A stretch of DNA of 64,000 nt from Bufo bufo (GCF_905171765.1 NC_053390.1:517848852-517912851); one strand, 5' to 3'; shown: positions 10,600 to 23,587, numbered from the stretch's first letter. Notes: generated by a model from the letters alone, not told the origin. A program made the numbers and translations.

Positions 10600-13500
10600 A
10601 TGCGGAAATTGAAGGTTTGCCGTTTGCTTGTAGTTCCCGTTTTCTCCTACCTGCCAGGGTGGCGCTAGACAGCAAGAACATTGTGAGATTTTTGTAGATA
10701 GTGGAGCAGCTGTCAATCTCATTGATAATCAATTTGCAATAACGCATGGTTTCCAGGTATGCACTTTGGAAAAGGATATACCTGTTTTTGCTATCGATTC
10801 CGCTACACTTTCTCAAAGATCGTTAAAGGGCATAGTTCACAATATCCGTTTGACTGTGGGTGACGCTAATGTTGAGGATAGGTCATGTTTCATCCTAAGC
10901 GGATTACCTACTCCTCTAGTGTTGGGGCTACCCTGGCTCACTAAACATAACCCCACCATTGATTGGCAAGCAAGGCAAATAAATGGTTGGAGTGAGTTTT
11001 GCAGAGAGAATTGCCTCACGGCGTCTCTTTCAGAGGTTTCTACCAAGCCTGTACCATCTTTTCTCTCTGAATTTTCGGATGTGTTTTCCGAGAGTGGTGT
11101 CCAGGAGTTGCCCCCTCACCGGGACTACGACTGTCCTATTAATCTCATCCCAGGCGCAAAGCTGCCAAAATCACGTTTATACAATCTCTCCCAACCTGAA
11201 AGAGTCGCTATGCGTACTTATATCTTTGAGAGCCTGAGAAAGGGACACATCCGACCTTCGAAGTCACCTGTTGCCGCTGTTTTTCTTTTTGTTAAGAATA
11301 AAGATGGTTCTTTAAGACCTTGTCTGGATTTCAGGGAGCTGGACCGTATCACAATTCGTGACCCATATCCGCTTCCTCTCATCCCGGACCTGTTTAACCA
11401 GATTGTTGGGGCTAAAGTTTTTTCTAAGTTGGATTTAAGAGGGGCATACAACCTAGTCAGGGTCAGGAAAGGGGACGAATGGAAGACGGCCTTCAATACC
11501 CCTGAGGGTCATTTCGAGAATTTGGTTATGCCCTTTGGTTTGATGAATGCTCTGGCCATCTTCCAACATTTTGTGAACAGCATATTTTATCATTTAATGG
11601 GGAAATTTGTTCTAGTGTATCTAGATGACATTTTGATTTTTTCTCCTGATTTCAAGACTCATCAGGACCACCTATTTGAGGTCTTGCTGATTCTGCGGGA
11701 GAATAAATTGTACGCTAAACTGGAAAAATGTGTGTTTGCAGTTTCGGAGATTCAATTTCTTGGTTTTCTTCTCTCCGCTTCTGGTTTTCGCATGGACCCT
11801 GAGAAGGTCCGCGCTGTGCTTGATTGGGAGCTTCCTGAGAATCAGAAGGCGCTAATGCGGTTTTTGGGTTTTGCCAATTATTACAGAAAGTTCATTTTGA
11901 ATTATTCCTCTGTTGTTAAGCCACTCACTGATATGACTAAAAAGGGGGTGGATATTTCCTCGTGGTCGGTAGATGCGCTTTAAGCCTTTTCTAGTATCAA
12001 AAAGAGTTTTGCTTCCGCTCCCATTTTGGTACAACCTGATGTCTCTCTACTTTTTATTGTTGAGGTGGATGCTTCTGAGGTGGGTGTGGGTGCGGTCTTA
12101 TCTCAGGGTCCCTCTCCTGCCAAATGGAGACCATGTGCCTTTTTCTCAAGGAAACTCTCCTCTGCAGAGAGAAATTACGATGTGGGAGATAGGGAGTTGT
12201 TGGCCATCAAATTAGATTTTGAGGAATGGCGCCATTGGTTAGAGGGAGCCAGACACCCTATTACCGTGTTTACTGACCATAAGAATCTGGCCTACTTGGA
12301 ATCGGCCAAGCGTCTGAACCCGAGACAGGCCAGATGGTCTTTGTTCTTTTCTAGGTTTAATTTTGTTGTCACGTTCCACCCTGGGGTTAAAAATGTGAAG
12401 GCGGATGCCCTGTCACGTTGTTTTCCGGGAGGGGGGAACTTTGAAGACCCGGGTCCCATTTTGGCTGAAGGGGTGGTCGTCTCTGCTCTTTATCCTGATT
12501 TGGAGGCAGAGGTTCAGGCAACCCAGGCAGAGACTCCTGATCTTTGTCCTCCTGGGAGGTTGTTTGTGCCTCTCGCTTTACGACACAAGGTTTTTAAGGA
12601 GCACCACGATACTGTCCTTGCTGGGCACCCGGGGTGTAGAGCCACAGTGGATGTCATTGCGCGGAGATTCTGGTGGCCGGCTCTTCGTAAGACGGTTGAG
12701 GGTTCTGTGGCAGCCTGCGAGACCTGTGCTCGTGCCAAGGTCCCTCATTCACGCCCATCGGGTTCTCTCCTCCCGTTACCCATTCCTTCCTGTCCTTGGA
12801 CGCATCTGTCCATGGACTTCATTACGGACCTGCCTCGTTCCTCGGGGAAGACTGTGATTCTGGTGGTAGTGGACCGTTTTAGCAAAATGGCGCATTTCAT
12901 TCCCTTTCCTGGGCTACCCAATGCTAAGACGCTGGCGCAAGCGTTTGTTGATCACATTGTTAAATTGCATGGCATTCCTTCAGACATCGTTTCTGATAGG
13001 GGCACGCAATTTGTTTCCAGATTCTGGAAGGCCTTCTGTTCTCGCTTGGGGATTCGGTTGTCGTTCTCTTCTGCTTTTCACCCGCAGTCGAATGGTCAGA
13101 CCGAACGAGTCAATCAGAATCTGGAGACATATCTGCGCTGTTTTGTGGCGGAGAATCAGGAGGATTGGTATTCTTTTTTGTCCCTTGCTGAGTTTGCTTT
13201 AAATAACCGTTGCCAGGAGTCCTATGATAAGTCACCATTTTTTGGTGCATATGGGTTTCATCCGCAGTTTGGGACACTCTCTGGAGAGGGGTCTTCTGGT
13301 TTACCTGATGAGGAGAGATTTTCCTCGTCTTTGTCATTTATTTGGCAAAAGATTCAGGGTAATCTGAAGAGGATGAGTGAGAGATACAAGCGTGTGGCGG
13401 ATAAGAGACGTGTGCCTGGTCCGGACCTGAATGTGGGTGATCTGGTGTGGTTGTCTACAAAGAATATCAAACTGAAGGTTCCCTCCTGGAAGTTGGGTCC

Positions 13501-13918
13501 TAAGTTTATTGGGCCTTACAAGATCCTTCTTGATCTTCCTCAGACCTGGAAGATCTATAATGTTTTTCACAGGTCCCTATTAAAACCTTATGTCCAACCC
13601 ACTGTACCCTCCTCTTTGCCTCCTCCTCCGATTGTTGTTGATGGTAATCTTGAATTTCAGGTCTCTAGGATTGTGGATTCTCGCATTATCCGTGGTTCTC
13701 TCCAGTACCTCGTTCATTGGGAGGGTTATGGTCCTGAGAAGAGGATGTGGGTCCCAGTGACGGACATTAAGGCCACTCGTCTCATCAGGGCTTTCCATAG
13801 GTCTCATCCTGAGAAGGTGGGCTTTGAGTGTCCGGGGTCCACCCGTAGAGGGAGGGGTACTGTCACCGCCAGTTCTGTGAGAAGGTCTGGCAGACGTCCT
13901 TCTCTACCTCTTGCATGA
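10600..13918 (+). pseudogene. pol: pol of the chromovirus: protease, RT, RNase H, integrase, chromodomain
   Basis: A protease DSGA motif lies at 10697-10708. A frame change just upstream (around 10684) separates it from the gag side. The protease-RT frame is open to 11983: RT shows KLDLRGAYN near 11430 and the catalytic YLDD near 11617. An in-frame TAA at 11981-11983 interrupts the RT/RNase H connection. The same frame resumes and is open over 12026-13918. RNase H begins at VEVDASEVGVGAVL and includes TDHKNLAYLES. Integrase has an HHCC zinc domain (about residues 185-237 of the second frame) and a DD35E core (D in MDFITDL, D in DRGTQF, E in NGQTERV). A chromodomain (IVDSR ... YLVHWEGY, residues about 545-598) ends the protein, which runs into the 3' LTR. 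The chromodomain is thought to steer integration to modified chromatin. Confidence 0.95.
13848..13860 (+). promoter_or_regulatory. Polypurine tract of the chromovirus
   Basis: GAGGGAGGGGTAC directly precedes the 3' LTR at 13861. It lies inside the pol reading frame. Confidence 0.75.
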
Positions 13919-14389
13919 TGTTCTTTGTTTTGATTTCACTTTGTCATCTCCTTTCCTTCTCCCAGGTGTCACCTATTTAGACTAATTGTCTCCCTTTTAT
14001 ATTCCCTCCCATACTGCCTCACTTTGCGCTTTATACTACTTCCTGGATGAAGTGTTCACTGCTGGAGGCTGCTGCTGCGGTTTACTCAGATAAGTGTTTT
14101 CATGTATTGTGTTTCCTTCCTGGCTTGATTCTAGGTGACTCTGACTCCTTCCATATTAAGTGCAGGGAGCCGGTGGTCATGTCCCCTCACTATTATAGGG
14201 TTTTCAGGTGTCACAGAGTCTAGGTATGTGGGCATGCAAACGTCTACCATTGAGACCCTTGCATGGGCATAGCAGTCAGGGAGAGCTCTTAGGGTTTTAT
14301 AGGGCTCACCTATATGCTCCTTAGTTTAGGATCAAGCCAGTCGGACGTTTATTCATTAGTTCCAGCTATCTGCAACATCATCTGTGACA
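13861..14389 (+). repeat. 3' LTR of the chromovirus
   Basis: 529 bp, begins TGTCACCGCCAG and ends CATCTGTGACA. The end of the pol frame (to 13918) lies inside it. TSD CTAG follows at 14390-14393. Confidence 0.95.
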
Positions 14390-14393
14390 CTAG

Positions 14394-17300
14394 GTCTTCC
14401 AGAGGGAGGGAAGCTCTGTATCCATGTACTGTCCAGGCTAATTGAGGCCGATCATGAAACTGTAAATTTACCCTGAATCCTGAAATCTCATTCTTGAGCT
14501 TCTCACAACTCCCAATTAGCATGTGGTAAAGGGAACTTACAAAAACCACAATGCAGAATATACTTTATCACTTATTACCAGTAATTCAACAAATGCCAGG
14601 GGATGACAGTCCTGTGTAGTTCAAGTCACTTTGCGTTTTTTATTCTTTTTTTCTTAGAGCAAATTTACAAAGCCATTAACTATTAAACGAGTCCTGTAAA
14701 ACGGATGACTTTAGCTAAGTAAACAATCACAGGCTGCTTAAACGCAAAGGTTACATTATCAAACAGTGAAGAATGTTGCCAATAAAACCTAGAAGGTTAT
14801 TAAGACTTTTACTCTGCCACCTATATGCCACGGCTCTGTCCCCTGGGTATACCATCACTGCCCCCTGTAAGACTGTCCCATGTGTGTCATCATTCTGTCT
14901 TCTGTATGCCATCACTGTCCCCTGTGTGTCACCAGCGTGCCCCGTGCATGCTATCACTGTCCCCTGTGTGTCATCATACTGTCCCCTTATATGCCATCAC
15001 TATATCTTATGCGTCACCACTCGTCAGAATGTCATCACTGTCACCTGGGTATATCAGCACTCAGCTCCCTGTATGCCATTTCTCTTGAGTAAGTCACCAC
15101 TCTGCCCCCTGTATTCCCATTGTCTCTATAAAACTCTTTTTGATTATTTCTTTCCTTTTTTATAAAACATTAAAATACAAAATGCTAAACTATTTACAGG
15201 ATGACAGTTCTTCCAGTTCTTCTTTTTATAATGACTGTATCCACACACTGTCCTCCAGACAGTGATAGACCCCCACGAGCGACTCACTTTTTAAAGAACA
15301 ATGCGCAAGGCAACCTGCTCTTCACCCATGCCAGAAGCGTCCACTACTTTATACCCTTATACTTGTGCAACAAACCCCACTCTACACTCACACTGCAGGG
15401 TGCACTATCTCATATACTTCTTACTGTGGCAGAGGAAGAGGGATATTGAGCAGTGGACAACTGTCTAATAAATAAAAAATATATATATATTTGTTGCCCA
15501 CAGAAAATAATCAGAACTTGACATTCATTTCTCTACTGCTCTGCTAAAATAAAAGCTGGCAACAAGCAGTTTTTCTTTTAGAAAGGTTTTATAAATCTGC
15601 TCCATTAAATAAAGTTTTCATATAAAACAGCAAATTTATTAGAATAATCTATGCAGGGAGATCAGGGGCAGGACGAGAAGCTGTGCCTCAGCAGTTACAG
15701 TTAGCACTATGTATGTCTGCTTCAATTGGCTGAAATAGTTACACCATGTGATCACTGCAGCCAATCAGAGAAGTGAGTCATTGGCAACATGGATTGCTTT
15801 ATATATATTATGTATGATTGAGCCCACAGTTCTATTTGTACTGGTTACTGCTGGTTGTCATACACAAAGTCTTACAAAAAACTGTATTTGCTATTTTCCC
15901 AAGCTTGTTGTAAACAATCCCCAAAAAGATGTATTACAGTATATTCAACAGTCGCACATTGTATCTTATGATGGTACATGTGAGACAGATAGCAGTAGAA
16001 AGGTCATTCATTTCCAAACAGACATGATCTGCCCATGTGCACATGTGCTGTACAGATGTACATGATGGGGCAGACATGAGGAATGCAGAACAAATACAGT
16101 ATAGGGACTAAAAGTACGGTAGTACAGCTGCAAAACACCTGTAGGTCCTATACAATAAAATGAAAAAACCTGCACTGAGGAGTTCCATGTATTATCAAGT
16201 AAAATATTGCTCGACGATATGACCATAATAACAAGTACAACTTGTAGAGGTATACCAAACTTCAGAAGTAAATGGTTCAGGATCCAAGCCGTGGTGAACA
16301 TGCAAAGACTTAAAGATCGACATCTCTGGTCTGGCTAATGAGCTTCATAAAATTAACGTATTAGACGAAAATGCACACCTTCAACTATTAAAATACACTA
16401 CTATCATTATGATACTATAAAATGTACAATAAAGCAAAAAAAGTAAGAAATATCCTTAAAAAGCTATTATAGGGCACTCATACAATTCTAGTGAACTCAA
16501 CTGTACAGTTTTTTTCTTTTGACAAAATCACTAAATCTGATGAAAAAAATTAAAAATTGCATGCTCCATCGACTAGATGTTTTACAAAGGTATTCTTTCC
16601 GAAAAGCTTTGCTTCCAGGGCCATTTAGATACTTTAAACTCCATGTAGTCTCCCACTGGTGATGCTCAAAATGCTGGCTGACACATGTCTCGAATGTATT
16701 TTTCTGCACTAATTAGAATGATTAGGGCTCAACAGTCACAGCTTTGTGAGATTACCCTTTTCGGGGCTGGTATTTCACCAGGGAAATGGTAGGGTGTTGG
16801 TAGGGAGAGAAGTTTATAGCTGGATGACAATATTCACCTGTGGTCCTCCACTGAGGTTGTGTGAATTCATCCTCTGCATCCCATCCTTTTATTTGTGGTG
16901 TTCTCCTTTGAAGTACAATAATAATGGGATATGTACAGCTATTTTAATACTTTTGTAACACAATTTTTCTAATATTGCATTTATTAAAAGCAGTATTGTT
17001 TTTTTTTTTTTTTACAGTGATTGGACTCGGAAAAGAATTTCCCCCTTTCCAAGTCCTCTCAGTGCATTCCAGGGCAGGTGGGGAAAAGGAGTTTGAGACT
17101 ATTGACTAACAGTACAAATTACAGATCTGGAGTCATTGTCACCAGTACTGTTCATGTAGTACTATACTTAGTATTGTTTGCTGGATGTGAAAGATTCCCT
17201 TCAGGATGTTTTCACACGTAGGCTTTTAGTGGTGTTTTTCTGCACTCTCATGTTTTTCCTAGTTTTTTTTTATACCATCGTTTTTTGCCACCTTTTTATG

Positions 17301-18007
17301 TATGGGAAACACAAAACACAGGACACACACGGTTTTTGGCTACTTTGGCATTTTTGTTAATAAGGTGACTTTTTTGTCTTACTGGCTTCTTTTAAAAAAC
17401 ACAGCTTGCTATTAATGTTTTTTTTTCCAGGCATTTTCACATAACCTTCTCTATACGGGAAAACGCCATGAAGAAAATGTTAGTAGAAAAACACACTGTT
17501 TGCAAAAAACGGCACAAAAACACAGGTGCCCTATAAAAAAACACATGCGGTTATTCTGTCGTTTTTACAAACTCCACCAAATTCCTGTGTGTAAGGACTC
17601 TAGGAGAAATTGTGTGAGGAGCAAATACCTTTCACAGAACTGTATATACCTCCTTTCTGTGATTTCTGCAAAGTTTTGTTAAACAAAAGGTAAACTTTTA
17701 CTGTGGAGTGAGAATCCCGAAACAGACGTTGACCTACCGTAAGATGATACTAATGGACTGGCACACAGAGCACTATGGTGTGATATTTCTTTGCTGACAG
17801 TTCACTGATGAATTATAGTGATTAACACAACTGTGTGAAATCAGAGTCAAATTCCGTGAAACAGTTCAACAGTTCCCCAATTTCAACTTGTAACAGTGAG
17901 ACATTCCGTTATAAATCTGTATATCTACAATCAGTCTGACCCATAAAAGTAAAATGATATCATATACGGTAATAACCATACCATAAAAATCCTAAAATAT
18001 ATACCGG

Positions 18008-18044
<37 letters not shown>

Positions 18045-18368
18045 TATATAAAAGCTGTGGACCTATCGTAGAAACTGCCTAGTTACAACCAAGAAAAAGC
18101 ACTAAAATCTACCAATCTTGAGGACTCATGTTAAATACATTAGACCGGTTGCACTTTTATTGGCATAAGTCACTATGCTGTCCCAGGGGAATGTTGTTCA
18201 CAGCAACAATGGCGAAGACACCAACACAAACCAATTAATCACACCCAGGTGAACTTGAAGTAATCTGGGTTGGCAGATTTTACAATGTTTTGTTTTGTTT
18301 CCATTAAAATAAACCAATTTTTTTTGTGGAGAGAAAATGTCCTTTTATGCATTATGTCTTTGTCATAC
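14394..18368. other. Gene-free stretch with minor simple repeats
   Basis: At 14810-15120 lies a degenerate minisatellite of roughly 26-28 bp built on TGCCATCACTGTCCCCTGTG. At 16999-17018 there is a T run, and at 18005-18045 a TA/CA microsatellite. 17200-17580 has AAAAACACA/TGTTTTTC-type inverted text that may be an old MITE. No conserved coding frame, RNA gene or intact transposon was recognised. Confidence 0.6.
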
Positions 18369-18372
18369 TTAA

Positions 18373-18856
18373 AGAGGACCTTTCACCGATCCTGACATTG
18401 TGAACTAAGTATCATGACATATACAGCGGAGCCCAGGGATCTCACTGCACTTACTATTATCCCTGGGCGCCGCTCCGTTCTCCCGTTATGTCCTCCGGTA
18501 TGTTCGGGGACTTGGTTATAGTAGGCAGGGTCTGCCCTTGTTCTGCGGGCGTCTCCTTCTCCTAGGCTGTAGCGCTGGCCAATCGCAGCGCAGAGCTCAC
18601 AGCCTGGGAGAAAAAAACCTCCCAGGCTGTGAGCTCTGCGCTGCGATTGGCCAGTGCTACAGCCTAAGAGAAGGAGACGCCCACAGAACAAGGGCAGACT
18701 CCGCCTACTATAACCAAGTCCCCGAACATACCGGAGGACATAACGGGAGAACGGAGCGGCGCCCAGGGATAATAGTAAGTGCAGTGAGATCCCTGGGCGC
18801 CTCTGTATATGTCATGATACTTAGTTCACAATGTCAGGATCGGTGAAGGGTCCTCT
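18373..18856. mobile_element. T2/Kolobok-type foldback MITE, nearly full-length palindrome
   Basis: 484 bp flanked by TTAA on both sides (18369-18372, 18857-18860). The two arms (about 18373-18605 and 18625-18856) are near-perfect inverted copies: AGAGGACCTTTCACCGATCC at the left, its inverse at the right, and AGCTCACAGCCTGGGAG at the centre. TTAA duplications with AAAGG-like ends fit the T2 MITEs described in Xenopus. Open frames on both strands are mirror images of each other and not genes. Confidence 0.88.
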
Positions 18857-18860
18857 TTAA

Positions 18861-20994
18861 GACTAAAAATGATTCTAAAAGTTGTAGGTGGCCTATGAAG
18901 TTTCTACAGAAAGAAAAATTGCTTGGGTATGACCACACAACACTGTGGTCGGGTACCATGTGGTGGTATGGGCCACAGCTGGCTCTTGTTAAGCAGCACC
19001 TTCAATACCGCATAGCTATTAACAATTCAGACCAACTAAACAGTGCAGTCTTTGTTGAGTACTGCGCAGACTACATCACAGTGACACCATGTGGTCGTAC
19101 TCTTAGGCCTCTTTCATATGAGCGATACAGATTGTGTCAGGATCCATTCAGGAAATAAAAATGATGGTTTTGCACCCAAGTTCAATCAGTTTTTTCTGCG
19201 ATTGCGTTCAAGGTGTGCATTTTTTTCCCCATCCCATCTGGATGCCTTCCGTTTTTCACACAAGCCCCAATCACTTCTATGGACCAAGTGCTGCGTGAAA
19301 AACGCACAATATAGAACATGCTGCAATTGTTCCTGAACGCACAGATCATCTGCACACATGAATGGCCATTTTCCGCCAATAAAAAAACACTGTAGAAAGG
19401 AGCAGACCTTGGGTGCAACAAGAGCAAAGGTGACGCTCTCACTGCATCAACAGCACTTCAGATCAACAAAAGAAAAACAGTTTTTAATCAGGTAAATCAC
19501 AGCTATGGAAACAGTTTGATAAGGAGGTCCTTATGGGGTGGTTGTCCTATTGAGACAACTTAATCCACAGGATAGGGGATAAATGTCTGATCAGGGAAGT
19601 CTGACCACTAGGGCCCCCACCGATCACGAGATCCAGTATGTCATCAATATTAAAATTCAGGACAACTCCTTTAAACTCTACTCAAACTTCAGATGTAACA
19701 ACAATTAAGACCAGTCTTCTATTATTTCCTTACTTTAACAACGGATATCTACATTTGATGTCTGACCCTGCAGAGCAACATTTTTCACAGCGTTTTTTTT
19801 ATGGCACAAGCAGGAAGAAGGTCTGAAAAAGCAGTTCTACAATGTAAAGACATCACTATACATCTCACCTTCCTGCATCCCAGCTTCCTGGATCCCTATG
19901 AGTATGAATGCCATCACATCTGACTTCTAAACAGGTTGCAGAATTGAAAAACATATTTTTTTTTAAGTTAACTGATATCCCTCCACATTTAATTTTGCTC
20001 TGTGAACATAGTAAAGAAAAATATCTTCAATAAGTCTGCTTTTTCCTCACCAGCCTCCTCTCTTCCTCCCTTGGTTCTAACCTTTTGATATTTATAAAAC
20101 TGAAGAATATTTTGGAGTCTGTTTTACTCCCATTGGTATTAAGTCTCTGTCTCCAGCTTTGCTGCCTTCATCAGATTTTTTACATAATGTAGTTGTTCCT
20201 ATTAGCTTTTTGGTGCTTCTTTCCTGTGTGTGCTGTTAATCCAAATGCTTTCTCATTGTTTATTGCGCCCTTTACATTTCTGCATATAAACACTGGTTCT
20301 CTATTTTTTCTAACCTTTTTTTCCCATAAGGTATGTATCTCTCATACTGAAAGTTAAAAAATGCCTACCAGCAGTAAATGGTATAAAATAAAAGAAAACA
20401 TATCTGTTAAATCCCAAGCTGCTCTAGTGTCGCTGCTCTGGTAGTCCCCACTGGTTGTGCCATGACTTTACATTATCCAAATGACACAAACGCAACACAA
20501 ACATTGGTCTGGGCAAGAAATGATTTACATTACATTAGAGGTATATCTTCACTAAGTGCTGCATCTATGGACTATGCATTCTACAAAGCAATACCAAAAA
20601 TATAGCTAATAGCAAAAAAAAGAAAGAAAATGTTCATGATACAGATGATGCAGGTGCTGTGCTGGAATGCTGGAAATGTGCTAATTATACACTAATTCTA
20701 AAAAGTTACATATCTTTGCAAATTTGCAAATCTATTCAGATCTCTCATACTTGAAATTCAGTGAGAAAGGCAAGCTAAAATAATACCCGTCTCAATGAAT
20801 TTTTCATAATTATGCATATATTTCGAGTAGTAATTATCACAGAAAAAGCAACCGTCTTAAGTATGAACATCTATCTGCTGTGTAAGTTAGTGATATTTTG
20901 AAGAATCATTTCTGTGTCATCTTTAAGGCGACACTTTGGGTGAATTGTCATAATTAGTAAGATGACCTGCTTAACACATCAAGGCCATTCATTC
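18861..20994. other. Gene-free stretch with MITE fragments
   Basis: 19104-19345 carries the left end TAGGCCTCTTTCA of a Harbinger-like MITE and the phrase GCGTGAAAAACGCAC seen in the copies at 52616 and 55005. 20040-20330 reads like an old dispersed repeat but cannot be assigned. No host exon seen. Confidence 0.5.
19531..19674. mobile_element. Small T2-type MITE relic
   Basis: Left GGGGTGGTTGTCC faces right GGACAACTCCTT, next to TTAA at the right end. The interior GATCAGGGAAGTCTGACC...CCCACCGATCACGAG is the phrase common to the T2-type elements at 48496 and 63422. Confidence 0.6.
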
Positions 20995-20995
20995 T

Positions 20996-21420
20996 TTAAA
21001 GGGGTTGTGTCATCTCATACATTGGGGGCATATTACTAGGATATGCCCTCAATGTCTGATAGGCGTTGGCTTGACTCTTTCCGTCAGTCCCATAGAAGTT
21101 AATGGAGTGGTGGCCTCGCTTATGATTCCCATTCATTTCGATGGGACTAACATTACAAGTTCTCAGCTCCTCTCTGGTAATTCCCTCTGCTTTCTTTCCC
21201 AAATGCAGGAAACAACTGCTTAAATGGAGCAGAGAGTTCTCTATACAATCAGTAGTCGGTGCAGTGTATATGCAGGGGACAGGCAGAGCAGGAAGCCTGT
21301 GAGATGCAGCTTCAGCCAATAGCTGAAGAGTAGGAAGGGATGTCTGAGAAGGAGGCATAAAGTAGATGTTACTTCCTGTGGTGTTTACTGAGTGAAATGG
21401 TTTACCGCTTTACAACCCCG
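20996..21420. mobile_element. Degraded T2-type element
   Basis: Begins TTAAAGGGGTTGTGTCATC and carries GGATATGCCCTCAATGTC. A degenerate inverse end (TTTACAACCCCGC) lies near 21411. Related text is at 30505-30815. Confidence 0.5.
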
Positions 21421-21865
21421 CATGTGACCATACTTCCTAGGTACATAAAGGTCTATGGAGCTGGCTCACAAGCTAAGCCCGTTCCTTATGCAGTAGCTGC
21501 CGGGTGTGTAATACAAATGAAACTAGGCCAAAATAACCTGAAGAGGAGATAACTCTGATCCTGGACAATAAAACCCTCAGGTGTTGCAATCAATAAGGAC
21601 AGCAGTATCTGAGGGTTAAGACAGAGCCCCCACGCCAAAATCACAGGGTTCTGAACAGTTGTTATGGTAGCCTGATGCCTTGTGAAGGCTCCCAGGTCTG
21701 CCATAGCAAATGTCCTGTTAAGCCTTGCCTGCAACAAGGTCTAATAGGAAGCCTGTCAAAATCCCATAGAATTCAATAGTATTCTATTACAATCTATGAA
21801 ATAAGCAATGAGAGGATTACATTGTTTGTTTATTTTCTTTTATATATAAAAAAGACAAAAACATA

Positions 21866-22505
21866 GAGGGTCATTTAATAAGACTGGCATTTTAGATGCC
21901 AGTCTTAATAACACCTATAGTTGGAGGTGGATCCACTGAAGTTATGAAGAGGCGCTGGCCTCTTCATAACTTCAGCTTATCCAGTGCAGGTCTAAGGGCT
22001 CTGTCACAGGAGCGGATGCCGTGCGTGGAATCCGCTGCGTGAAAGAGAGCCAAGCCCCGTTCCGGACAGCAGAGACATGGAGCATTAACATGATTGATCA
22101 TGCTCTTTGCCTCTCTGTGACCTTTTTACTACAAAATCATAGTGAGATAAAATTGTCACTGTGATTTTGTAGTAAAAAGATCACAGAGAGGCAAAGAGCA
22201 TTATCCATCATGTTAATGCTCCATGTCTCTGCTGTCCGGAATGGGGCTTGGCTCTCTATCACGCAGCAGATTCCATGCACGGCATCCGCTCGTGTGAAAG
22301 AGCCCTAAATGTAAGCCAGCTTCCTTGCTGGCTTAAATTTAGACCATTTTCTACAGTCATAGAAAATGATGAATGAGATGGGCCTGCCAGCTCGCCCCCT
22401 TCGCCGCCACGCCCACATTTTTTAGACCTGACATGAGCAGGAAAGTCGCAGATTGCGGCGCAAATAACCTAAAATAAGCGTATTTCTGGTTAGTAAATGG
22501 CTCCC
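21866..22505. mobile_element. MITE with GGGTCATTTA ends, interrupted by a second MITE
   Basis: Left GAGGGTCATTTAATAA faces right TTAGTAAATGGCTCCC; ATA occurs next to both ends. A perfect hairpin (AAGACTGGCATTTTAGATGCCAGTCTT type) is near 21880-21907 and a second around 21945-21975. The element at 21996-22305 is inserted within it. The same terminal phrase occurs at 56968-57142. Confidence 0.7.
21996..22305. mobile_element. Foldback MITE nested in the one above, TSD TAA
   Basis: 310 bp, nearly all inverted repeat: GGGCTCTGTCACAGGAGCGG at the left, its near-inverse ending GAAAGAGCCC at the right, with the centre around 22150 (TACTACAAAATCA / TGATTTTGTAGTA). TAA at 21993-21995 and 22306-22308 is the target duplication. 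Confidence 0.85.
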
Positions 22506-23110
22506 ATAATACATTCAATACATAATACATTGAAATGACCCATCTTACACATAACATTTTAACACATCTGAAAATGTCCTAATTATTGAAATATAAAAAT
22601 GTTTATCATGTGCAGTGAACACTGTAATGGAAAAAATAACCAAAATGGCCACTGTACCCAAAATGGTAACAATAAAAACTAAAACCCACAAAAACAAGCC
22701 CTAAAATATAGATGAAAATATAAAAAAGTTAAGGGAGTCAGAAATGACAATGTAAAGAAAAACAAAAAAATAAAAATAATAAATACAGTAAAATAAAAAC
22801 AACATAAATTTGTTATTGCTGTAATCGTACTGCCCCGTAGAATAAGATCATCATGCATCATGAACCGCATAAAAACAAAACCCAAGAAACATGAAGGAAT
22901 TGCTTTTAAACTCTCCTCCCCAATTTTTTTTTTCATGTGCTCGAAAACACGAAATGGTACAAAAAAAAAATGCTGCCATTAAAATTACGTGTTCAGCAAA
23001 AAACAAGTCCTCATCTGGCTATGTGAACAGAAAAGTATTATTACTATTTATTATTAAAGCGCCATTCAGTCCATGGCGCTGTACATATGAAAAGAGGTAT
23101 ACATTCATAA
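22506..23110. repeat. Gene-free; 23040-23110 is part of a dispersed repeat
   Basis: 22680-22800 is A-rich. At 23050-23110 the text AAAGCGCCATTCAGTCCATGG begins a repeat I recognise as common in frogs. It continues at 27021-27130 (GGTACAGAAGGAGAGAGGG), on the far side of the element at 23113-27018, which therefore inserted into it. Confidence 0.45.
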
Positions 23111-23225
23111 TACCGTATTTTTCGCCCTATAAGACGCACCTGCCCATAAGACGCACCTAGGTTTTTGAGGAGGAAAATAAGAAAAAAAATATTTTGAACC
23201 AAAAGGTGTGCTTTTGGTGGGTTTT

Positions 23226-23587
23226 GAACTAATGGTGGTCTGTGGATGACACTATTATGGGGGATCTGTTGAGGACACTGTTATGAGGGATCTGTTGAGG
23301 ACACTGTTATGGGGGATCTGTTGAGGACACTGTTATGGGGGATCTGTTGAGGACACTGTTATGGGGGATCTGTGGGTGACACTGTTATGGGGGATCTGTG
23401 GGTGAAACTGTTATGGGGGATCTGTGGGTGACACTGTTATGGGGGATCTGTGGGTGACACTGTTATGGGGGATCTGTGGGTGACACTGTTATGGGGGATC
23501 TGTGGGTGACACTGTTATGGGGACCTCTGGATGGCTCTTATTGGGGTCTCTGGATGGCACTGTTATGGGGATCTGTGGATGACACTG
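23226..23587 (+). repeat. 26-bp minisatellite, unit CACTGTTATGGGGGATCTGT
   Basis: About 13 units with GGGGATCTGTGG and GACACTGTTATGG alternating. The array resumes at 26237 (CACTGTTATGGGG) after the LTR element. The core GATCTGTGGATGACAC recurs in the unrelated hAT-type element at 42268-43082. Confidence 0.9.

Larger units (their letters stand above)
9111..14389 (+). mobile_element. Ty3/gypsy chromovirus, near full length, TSD CTAG
   Basis: 5279 bp flanked by a 4-bp duplication CTAG (9107-9110 and 14390-14393). Two 529-bp LTRs enclose gag (with a CCHC knuckle), protease, reverse transcriptase, RNase H, integrase and a C-terminal chromodomain, in the Ty3/gypsy order. The chromodomain places it with the chromoviruses. 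The LTRs differ at about 14 positions by hand count (about 2.6%), so the insertion is fairly young. At least three frame changes and one in-frame stop (11981) mean it cannot make its full proteins. Confidence 0.97.

Noticed and set aside
15748..16065. 105-codon frame with a hydrophobic stretch
   Set aside because: Chance-length frame in AT-rich DNA without a recognisable domain, splice context or neighbour support.
18383..18846. Two 102-codon frames of nearly the same protein on opposite strands
   Set aside because: They are the two arms of one foldback MITE read in mirror image.
20040..20330. Text resembling an old LINE coding region on the minus strand
   Set aside because: No endonuclease or reverse transcriptase motif is readable, stops are frequent, and I cannot name a family.
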